Assembly (NCBI GenBank): GCA_002279765.1
Contig: NCCR01000049.1
Coordinates: forward strand, 1-10,439
Origin: Verrucomicrobia bacterium 12-59-8
Lineage (GTDB): Bacteria; Verrucomicrobiota; Verrucomicrobiae; Verrucomicrobiales; Verrucomicrobiaceae
Direction: 5' to 3'
Length of the DNA stretch: 10,439 nucleotides
Shown here: positions 1-6,800 of the stretch, piece after piece
Layout: every line of letters starts with the position of its first letter
Numbering within the stretch: the stretch's first letter is position 1
Notes under the pieces: generated by a model
Database searches by the model: none
What the model saw: only the letters and a program-made list of their open reading frames with translations
What the model was told of the DNA's origin: nothing
Made by a program: the position numbers and the translations under genes

Positions 1-831
1 GACTACGAAGCATTTAGAAAAGTCATTCAGCAGCGCCCGATCAATGTCATCTTCTCGGCATCCTTGGATGGCAAGCCGCTTCAGGAAGCCACCGAAATCT
101 ACACGCTGAGATCCATCAATGACTGCCCAATCTACGTCTCGCGAGACAAATCAGGCGAGAACTTAACCAGCCTCTCATTTTTGTTCGCTGCATACGTCAA
201 CGAGAACCACCCACAGGTTCAGCAAATACTCAATGAAGCGATGAGCTGCCGCATTGTGGACAAGTTTAACGGTTATGGCTCCGAGAATCCCAAAGAGGTC
301 TATCTTCAGGTTTTTTCCATATGGAACGCACTTCAGCGCCGCGGCATCAAATACAGCAACGTGGCGGCCACAACCCCAGGCGACACAGTGATCAGTCAGA
401 GCGTCCGTTTTTTGGACCAGTCGATTAACGACCATCAGGCCAATTGCGTGGACGGCACGGTGCTCATGGCCTCAGTGCTGCAGAAAATTGGAATCAATTC
501 TTATCTCGTGATCATCCCCGGGCACTGCTTCCTCGCTTTCGACCTGACTCCGGACAGTGCCGCCCTGCCTATCGGCCTGGAGACCACCATGCTCGGAAAA
601 AATGAGATCACAGATGTCAAAAATCTGGGTTACCTGCCGAAGCAGGAAAAGTTCAAGGAGTATGATGACTCCTACAAAACATTTGGCGAGGCTGTGGACA
701 CTGGAATATCAATTATTCAGGCAAACGCCCGCACACTGCAAACCCGTTCTGACCCCAGATTCAGGCTCGTTTCAATAGACGAAGCGCGCAAGGACGGCAT
801 CAAGCCGATTGCCTTCACGATGGACAAGTAA
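1..831 (+). CDS. Transglutaminase-like cysteine-enzyme family protein, 5'-partial
   Basis: The frame is open from base 1 and has no ATG or GTG upstream of the TTG at 64, so the gene almost certainly begins outside the window; 276 residues are visible. The core looks like a transglutaminase/papain-like fold. A candidate nucleophile Cys lies in QANCVDGTVLMASVL (TGC at 445-447) and is followed 26 residues later by a candidate His in VIIPGHCFLAFD (CAC at 523-525). The third catalytic residue could be the Asp at 541-543 or the Glu of the following LETT. The N-terminal part (LRSINDCPI, then AAYVNENHP) and the C-terminal DEARKDGIKPI also look like conserved family signatures, but I cannot name the family. 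Substrate and reaction are unknown; peptidase, transglutaminase or a non-catalytic role are all possible. Any signal peptide would lie off the window. It ends 37 nt before the channel subunit gene, which suggests the same operon. The fold call is moderately sure; activity is inference. Confidence 0.72.
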   Translation, partial: DYEAFRKVIQQRPINVIFSASLDGKPLQEATEIYTLRSINDCPIYVSRDKSGENLTSLSFLFAAYVNENHPQVQQILNEAMSCRIVDKFNGYGSENPKEVYLQVFSIWNALQRRGIKYSNVAATTPGDTVISQSVRFLDQSINDHQANCVDGTVLMASVLQKIGINSYLVIIPGHCFLAFDLTPDSAALPIGLETTMLGKNEITDVKNLGYLPKQEKFKEYDDSYKTFGEAVDTGISIIQANARTLQTRSDPRFRLVSIDEARKDGIKPIAFTMDK

Positions 832-868
832 TCCCATTCGCCCTCAGCCCTAAACCAACCCCAAATCA

Positions 869-1774
869 ATGAGCATGCCACAGGTCCCTCCCTCAAGTTC
901 AGTGGCCATTCCATCGGGCAATCCCTTCCAGGATTCGCAGAAAACACTCGACTGGTCACGCTCAGACATTGAGCGCAGGCTCGGCTTTCGTGGCGGGCGC
1001 TTCACCAGTCCGGGCAATACGTTGTCTTTGATCATCGCCCTGCTGCTGACCACCGCCTTTTACACCGCGATCATTCTGGTGCAGCAGAAGTGGCCGCAGA
1101 CGCAGTGGTTTACCGCCATGTTTCTTGAGCGCGGCCCCTGCCCCTATCCCACCATGCTCCTGTTTTTCTGGGCATTGTCCATGCTGCTGCTGAAATGGCG
1201 CAAGCTGGTCTTCCAGCAGAAAGTCTTCGGCCTGTCCATCATGCCACAGGAGCCCGAATTTGTGCTCACCTCAGCCACCGCCAAGGAGGTTCGAGATCGC
1301 ATGTGCATGATGGTGGACAACCCGCACAACTTTGTCCTCTTCAACCGCATCGACCTCGCCCTCGCCAATCTCCACAACATCGGCCATACCTCAGACGTGG
1401 CCGCCATCCTGAAGGTGCAGGCGGAAAATGACGAAGCCCAGATCGCCTCCAGCTATGGGATCATTCAGGGCTTCATGTGGGGCATTCCAGTGCTTGGATT
1501 CATCGGCACAGTCCTCGGCCTCAGCCAGGCCATCGGTGCCTTCACCGACACCCTGCAGGCTGGCGGTGACCTCACTGCCATCCGCACCTCCCTGAAGACC
1601 GTCACCGGCGGACTCTCCTCTGCCTTCGAAACCACCCTGGTTGCCCTGGTCTGCGCGTTCATCCTGCAGCTCATCGTCAGCTTCATGCAGTCCCTTGAAT
1701 CTCAATTTTTGGACAACTGCAATGACGTCTGTAGCAGGCAGGTCGCTGGAAAACTCCGTTTGCAGGAAACCTGA
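869..1774 (+). CDS. MotA/TolQ/ExbB-family proton channel subunit
   Basis: This 301-residue inner-membrane protein has four predicted helices at about residues 51-71, 95-109, 199-221 and 250-272. A roughly 90-residue cytoplasmic loop separates the two helix pairs, which is a MotA-like layout. The family signature is clear: GIPVLGFIGTVLGL in helix 3, then GLSSAFETTLVAL in helix 4. These carry the G-x-x-G-T-V-x-G and small/Thr-rich faces that line the proton path in ExbB and TolQ. Family members form pentamers around two ExbD/TolR/MotB-type rods and turn proton flow into rotation or force in the envelope. The N-terminal 50 residues are hydrophilic and Pro/Ser-rich. The ATG at 869 is the first after the in-frame stop at 851-853; no Shine-Dalgarno is visible before it. 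The short C-tail differs from the long coiled-coil tail of Zorya ZorA. The next gene starts 11 nt downstream. Superfamily assignment is firm; the energised process is not known. Confidence 0.88.
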   Translation: MSMPQVPPSSSVAIPSGNPFQDSQKTLDWSRSDIERRLGFRGGRFTSPGNTLSLIIALLLTTAFYTAIILVQQKWPQTQWFTAMFLERGPCPYPTMLLFFWALSMLLLKWRKLVFQQKVFGLSIMPQEPEFVLTSATAKEVRDRMCMMVDNPHNFVLFNRIDLALANLHNIGHTSDVAAILKVQAENDEAQIASSYGIIQGFMWGIPVLGFIGTVLGLSQAIGAFTDTLQAGGDLTAIRTSLKTVTGGLSSAFETTLVALVCAFILQLIVSFMQSLESQFLDNCNDVCSRQVAGKLRLQET

Positions 1775-1785
1775 AGACCAACTGC

Positions 1786-2628
1786 ATGAGAGGCCGGTTC
1801 AACAAATCCAACGGCAGCACCGTGAGCTTCTTCGCGTTTCAGGACGTGATCACGGGCACCACCGGCTTTCTCATTATCATCACCATTTTTCTCACGCTCA
1901 ATCTCGACCAGGTCATCAGTGTTAGCAGCGATGCAGATCCCCACGCAGCGCTTGCCGTCACCCTGAAGGACACACTCGCCGAAATCGTGAAGCTCAAGCA
2001 GCAGGCCGTCATGGCCGTACTGAGCCCGAACGAAACCGAGGAAACCGTCACGCGCATGATTGACGAGCTGAAGCGTTCCATTGCTAGGCTCGATCCATCT
2101 TCGCATCCAGATCCCACTAAAAATATCGCTGACGAGACGCCTATCGAAAGAGAGATCCGCATTGAAAAACAGAAGCTGCTGACCGCCATCGAATCGCTCA
2201 AAAATCTGCTCCCAGACAGCACCAAGGAAGCGGCTGAGGCAGAGTCCAAGCTGGCGGCGCTGGAAAGCGAGCTCAAAAAAATTCAGAGCCGACTGCAGCA
2301 GAGCTACGACCAGCAGAATGTGCTACGCCTAATTCCAGAGAAGAGCACCTCCAACAAAGATCCCGTGCTGGTCGTGGTCGATAAGGCCGGCTTTCGCATC
2401 CAGCTCTTTGATGGCTCCAAAGCGCAGTCGGTTTCCTCGCTGGCTGACCTCATGAAGACCTTGACCGCATTTTCACCATCCAAGCACTACATCGTGCTTT
2501 ACTTCAAACCCTCGGGCTCTCTGTCGTTCAACGACATCACCAAGCGCATACGCGGCGCAGGTTATGAAATTGGTTACGATCTCATCCCGGAACATATCCA
2601 GCTGGAGGCCACGGGTCCAACCGAGTAA
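1786..2628 (+). CDS. ExbD/TolR-like single-pass stator protein with coiled coil (FFAFQD type)
   Basis: This 280-residue protein has a short basic N-terminus and then the motif FFAFQDVITGTTG at residues 15-27, leading into one membrane helix (about 20-40). Asp20 sits at the membrane entry like the essential protonatable Asp of ExbD, TolR and MotB (compare ExbD P-F-I-D-V), so it is the candidate proton carrier. Residues 53-100 and 120-182 are charged and heptad-like, consistent with coiled coil. Residues 189-275 form a small alpha/beta-looking domain ending in AGYEIGYDLIPEH. That domain is homologous to the end of the next gene product. There is no OmpA-type peptidoglycan-binding motif. By family analogy the helix inserts in the pentameric channel encoded just upstream and the C-terminus lies in the periplasm. 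Gaps are 11 nt upstream and 6 nt downstream, so translation is probably coupled. No strong ribosome binding site is seen. The role in a motor-like complex is inferred. Confidence 0.8.
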   Translation: MRGRFNKSNGSTVSFFAFQDVITGTTGFLIIITIFLTLNLDQVISVSSDADPHAALAVTLKDTLAEIVKLKQQAVMAVLSPNETEETVTRMIDELKRSIARLDPSSHPDPTKNIADETPIEREIRIEKQKLLTAIESLKNLLPDSTKEAAEAESKLAALESELKKIQSRLQQSYDQQNVLRLIPEKSTSNKDPVLVVVDKAGFRIQLFDGSKAQSVSSLADLMKTLTAFSPSKHYIVLYFKPSGSLSFNDITKRIRGAGYEIGYDLIPEHIQLEATGPTE

Positions 2629-2634
2629 CAGGAC

Positions 2635-3555
2635 ATGAGAAAACTGCGCCCCAATTCGGACCAAAGCCTCGACCTGCTGCTCGACACCCTGTGCAACATG
2701 TTTGGCGGCATTATCCTCATCTCATGCCTGCTGGCGCTCCTGACCAGTCATAAGACCGCCCCTGCCGGCGCTCCGACAGAGCTATCGGAGACCCAGGGGC
2801 GGTTGCTCGCGGAAAGGATCGATGCCGCTAAAAGCGAACTCGCGGGACTCCAGAAGCTCAGCGAAAAAAAGAAAGACAGCGGTCAGGACAAGCTGCAGAC
2901 CCTTGTCCAAGAGCGCAACGAACTCCAGGCCACTCAGGACAGGCTGCGCAAAGAGCAGTCTGCGCAGATGAATGCCGACTCAGGCACCTCAGAAGATCCG
3001 GCAGGAGACATCACTGAACTCCGCTCCGAAGTCAAAGCCCTGGACCAGCGCCACGCCGACGCCAAGGCCAGAAAGGAAGCAGCAGACAAAAAGGCACGGG
3101 ACCTCGCGGCCCAAATCCAAAGCCTCCGCAACAAGATCACTGCGGAAGATGAAAAGCACGTCGAGCATGTGCGCTTTCCCAAAGAGCGGGCGATCACCAA
3201 ATCGCCGCTGAACGTCCTCCTCAAATACGGCGCTATCTATCCCATGCAGGATGCCTCCGGCGAACACTTTTCCGGCATCACCCGCGTCATGAAGGACAAT
3301 GAAGAATTCGAAGCGATCCCCAAAAAATCTGAGGGCATCCCCATCTCGGACACTGCGGCCGCGCGCCGGCTCCTGGCCAGCTACAAGCGCTGGGGTGGCT
3401 ACGTCAGCTTGTACGTCTATCCCGATTCCTTCGAAGCCTTCCGCGCATTCAAGGCGCTGATCATCGAAGCCGGCCTGGACTACGGCTTCGACGTGTATCC
3501 CGAACACTTCATCATCACCTTCAGCCCCAAAGGCACCTCGCCAGCTCCGCTGTAG
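2635..3555 (+). CDS. Second single-pass stator-like protein with coiled coil (LDLLLDT type)
   Basis: This 306-residue protein begins with SLDLLLDTLCNMFGG (residues 11-25), which runs into a single hydrophobic helix ending near residue 37. Asp13 and Asp17 lie at or in the membrane start; Asp17 is my candidate for the ExbD/TolR Asp equivalent. I recall the LDLLLDTxCNxFGG pattern from uncharacterised proteins beside MotA/TolQ/ExbB genes. Long charged stretches (about 48-112 and 125-178, rich in Lys, Glu, Gln, Ala) predict coiled coil. Residues 190-297 form the C-terminal domain. Its end (254-294) aligns without gaps to residues 233-273 of the preceding protein, with 13 of 41 identities including G-F-D-V-Y-P-E-H. 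The two are therefore diverged paralogues and could form a heterodimeric rod in the channel. The start at 2635 lies 6 nt after the upstream stop. It is the last gene of the operon; an inverted repeat overlaps its stop. No enzymatic motif is visible. Confidence 0.78.
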   Translation: MRKLRPNSDQSLDLLLDTLCNMFGGIILISCLLALLTSHKTAPAGAPTELSETQGRLLAERIDAAKSELAGLQKLSEKKKDSGQDKLQTLVQERNELQATQDRLRKEQSAQMNADSGTSEDPAGDITELRSEVKALDQRHADAKARKEAADKKARDLAAQIQSLRNKITAEDEKHVEHVRFPKERAITKSPLNVLLKYGAIYPMQDASGEHFSGITRVMKDNEEFEAIPKKSEGIPISDTAAARRLLASYKRWGGYVSLYVYPDSFEAFRAFKALIIEAGLDYGFDVYPEHFIITFSPKGTSPAPL

Positions 3556-3577
3556 CGTTGCACATGGCAGGAGCTGG
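3541..3577. terminator. 8-bp inverted repeat over the operon end, possible terminator
   Basis: CCAGCTCC at 3541-3548 is perfectly mirrored by GGAGCTGG at 3570-3577, with a 21-nt loop that contains the TAG stop of the last operon gene. The sequence after the + strand stem is pyrimidine-rich but has no T-run, so this is not a canonical intrinsic terminator. A hairpin here could still limit read-through between the convergent genes or protect the mRNA end. The repeat is seen directly; the function is a guess. Confidence 0.3.
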
Positions 3578-3741
3578 ATCATCTATCTCCCTCTACAGAC
3601 CGGCCACTTATTGATTGATCGCGTCCTAACCCGCCGTGCTGGTGATCCGTTTTGCAAGTGAACCGGCTCCGGTAGAAAGAAAACAGAACGCCGATGATGA
3701 GATACGCCCAAAGATGCTGAGCGCCTTCCTTCCAGTTGCAT
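3556..3741. other. Convergent intergenic region
   Basis: This 186-base gap separates the tail of the + strand operon from the tail of the - strand giant gene. It holds the distal arm of the inverted repeat and a small palindrome, ACCGGCTCCGGT, at 3662-3673. I see no T-tract terminator for either strand and no convincing small gene. The open frames crossing it have no family signature and no ribosome binding site that I can defend. Confidence 0.6.
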
Positions 3742-3852
3742 TCACGCTTGCCGCTGAGCCCGGCCACGATTCAGACGGCCAGCGCAACGGCGGCGCAGGA
3801 ACAGCGCGGCGAGTCCGAAGAGCATGAGCACCATGCGGCCGGGTTCCGGGAC
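3742..3852 (-). other. PEP-CTERM C-terminal sorting signal
   Basis: Reading the - strand, the protein ends with VPEP (codons at 3841-3852), then GRMVLMLFGLAALFL as the hydrophobic helix, then RRR and a basic tail of 15 more residues. This tripartite layout is the PEP-CTERM signal recognised by exosortases (EpsH/XrtA type) in Gram-negative bacteria. Two features are unusual: the tail after the Arg cluster (CAGRLNRGRAQRQA and its neighbours) is longer than the few residues I expect, and it contains the protein's only visible cysteine. No exosortase gene is in the window. Confidence 0.85.
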
Positions 3853-6800
3853 GATGACGAGGATACCGTAGCTCGAGAACGCGGAGGTGTCCCAGTTGAG
3901 GCCGAAGCCTAGATCGGGAAGGAGCAGGTCATTGGCAGTGGTGAAGACGGAGTCGCCGAAGGGAGTGCCGATGCTGTCGGCGGAGCCAGAAGAGATCGAA
4001 GACCAGTCCATCAGCTTGAAAATGTCGCCCCGCGCGAGGCTGGGTGTTCCTGCAGTCTGCACCAGGATCGTCGGAGTTCCGCCATCGCTAGCTCCCAGGC
4101 TCAAGGTCTGACCAGCGAAGCTGAGTGAGTTGTAGGTGCCGTTGACGGTGTTCCACTGGGTGTAGATGGAATCGGGTGTGCTGGCGGTTCCTGCCTTAGC
4201 GTGGATGCCAAGGTAAGCAACAGCCGTCACGGACGAATCCCAACCAGAGTCAAGGGTGCTGGCGTTGTTGCTGCTGGAGGTGATGCCGAGCTGGATCTGC
4301 GAACCGGAGTAAACGGTGAGCGCACCGTTGAGGGTCAGGGTGCCGGGGCTGGTGCCGCCTGCATCGCCCGGACGGAGCACTCCGACGGTTGACAGACTGC
4401 CCAGGGTCACGGCACCAACGCTGCCGGTACCGGAGAGAGTGGGAGCAGCCAGCTGGGTGACCGAAAGGACGGAGGAAGAGGTCAACGCTGAGCCGGAGAC
4501 AGCGGAGACGGTTGTCGCCGTGCTGCCCGTGCCAGACACAGTCACGGCGGAGGAAGTGGCCGACCCGACGCCCCCTGAGCCGACCTGCAGATTGCCGCCG
4601 GTGACCAGCGTGGCACCAGAGTATGTGTTGATCGCGGTGAAGAGGAGCTGGCCGGCGTCCTGCTTGGTCACACCGCCGCCCACAGTCTGCACCGCAGCTG
4701 CGAGGGCGGTGTCTCCTGATCCAGCGACGGTCAGGTTCATGCCCGCTCCCGTGATGGTGGAGCCGTTGACTGAGAGGGGGTTAGTGCTGTCGTTGGTCCA
4801 GGTTTGTGAGGCACCGAGGATGACGCTCACATTGAGAGCAGCGGTTCCGGCGCTGCTGCTATGGGTGATGCCGCCTGCGCCGATGGTGAGGGTGTTGGCG
4901 TTGCTTCCGTTGTTGCCGAGGGTCACGGCTCCGGTGGCGGCGCTGGTGAAGGTCAGGCTGGCGATCGAGGTCGCAGTGATGAGGTTGCTCGTGGTCAGGA
5001 AAGACGCCTCGGGTGTCGTCGTGTTAAAGAACACATTCGTGGTCGCATCCGGTGTAGCCTGAGTGTCCACGTTGCTCGTGGCATCCGTGCGCCAGTTGGT
5101 CACGCCACCGGCATTGTTGGTGCTCCAGTTGCCGTCCAATGCACCCGACCAGTAGGCAGTGGTGGGAGCGACGACTGAGACGCTCAGCGCCGTTTGCGTG
5201 GTCGTGTCCTGCTCTCCTGAGAGTGTTAGATTGTAGGTCTTGCTTCCCCAGGAACCGGAGAGAGTGAGAGCAGGATTGGCGAGTGTGAAGTTATTGGTGC
5301 CCGTTCCGAGGAAGCCGCCGCCTGCGGTGATAAGCGGAATGATGCCGGTGGTGATGCCCGTGGCACCAGAAACGGCATTGAGATTGATCACCGCACCTGA
5401 GGTGATGCTGGCATTCTTGATGACCGTGATCTTGTCAGCACCGCCATAAACACCCGAGGCTGCAGCCACGCTGCCGATGTCAAAATAGAGGTTCGCAGTT
5501 GCAGCCGCCGTCAGGCCTGTCAGCCCGAAAGTGACACCTTCGATGATGTTGAAGGTGCCAAGTGCATTGTCACGCATGTCGAGCTTGGATCCTGCGCCCA
5601 GGATCACGCTGGCCCCTTCGGTAGTGACGTCCGTGCTGCCGACATTGATAACCGTCGTAGGAGCCTCGCTGGCCACTGTCGCCATGAGTGACACGCCGGA
5701 ACCGACGGTGATGGCCGTATTGCCAAGTGTAGCGAAGGACGTACTGCTGCTCGTGTTCTGCACCTGCAGACCACCTGCCGTGCCACCGATGGTAGTGGCT
5801 CCGCTGTAGGTGTTTGCACCAGTGAGCGTTTGCAGGCCCGTGCCGGTCTTGGTCAGCAACAGATTCCCTGTGGTGGCTACGCCCGCCTTGGTGTCCGTGA
5901 GAATGCCAGCAAAGGTCGTGCTGGTGTTGTCTGCGCCGATGGTCAGCGTGGCTGAGGTTCCAGTGACCGAATTGGTGATTATGCCGCCAGTGGTGTTGGT
6001 GTCACCGGCCAGCGAGCCGAGGGTTTCGGCCTTCGCATTGAGATCGAATGCCGCTCCAGCTGCCACGATGAGGGCCGAGGCATCCGGAATCACGGCCGCG
6101 AGGCCCAATTGCAGCACACCGCCGGAAACGGTGGTGGAGCCACCGTAGTTGTTGGCAGCGCTGCTGAGGATCAAGCTGCCCGCACCTGCTTTGATCAGAT
6201 TTGTTCCGCCGGTGATCTGGCCACTAATCGTGTCTGTCACCTGCGGGCTGGTGACGGTGATGGTGTGGGCACCTGCCGCTAGGGTCATGATGCCACTGAG
6301 CGTCAGGTTGTTCGTGCTGAGAGTACCGCCAAAGGTAAAGTCCCCGGATACGCTGGTAGCATTGCTGATGGTCCGGGCGGCGGTCCCGGCCAGGATGGTC
6401 GTGCCGGTGCCGATCGTGATAGTGCCGGCCCCATAGGGCGTGGTGGCCGCCGTATTGTCAAAGATCACCGAGCCCTCCTCAATGTTAAGACCACCAGTCA
6501 GCACATTGGCCACAGACCCGCTGAAAACGAGAGAGCCCGCGCCTCGTTTCTTGATCGTGCCACCGCCCGTGGTGGTCAGCGGTGCGGAGATGATCAGCCC
6601 CTCTGTCGAGAGGCCGTTGACGGTGATGACCGGAGCCGCATGGGTCAGCGTCAAAGCCGTGCCACTGATCGTGGGAGTGCTGGCCAGGTTGTCATTGGTC
6701 ACATTGATGGCATTGGCCGCGCTCAGATTGAGCAGTGTGGCCGTGGCCACCGTTGGGGTGGCAGTGCCGCCGTTGTCATTGAAGGTCAGGCTGGAGAGTG

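Noticed and set aside
869..3555. Assignment of the module as a Zorya anti-phage system
   Set aside because: The channel subunit lacks the long ZorA coiled-coil tail, the rods lack an OmpA-like peptidoglycan-binding domain, and no ZorC/D/E-like gene is visible. Only the shared superfamily supports it.
869..3555. Assignment as flagellar MotAB, TolQR or ExbBD proper
   Set aside because: Two distinct rod proteins with long coiled coils, and no OmpA domain, TonB, TolA or TolB nearby, do not fit those systems. Only the family-level resemblance is retained.
3662..3673. Palindrome ACCGGCTCCGGT as a terminator or operator
   Set aside because: The stem is 4-5 bp with a tiny loop and has no downstream T-run on either strand. 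A palindrome this short is expected by chance.
3579..3767. A 62-residue - strand frame in the convergent gap with a short hydrophobic stretch
   Set aside because: It overlaps the end of the giant gene, has no recognisable family or defensible ribosome binding site, and the hydrophobic part is short. The + strand frame at 3636-3827 is equally unsupported.
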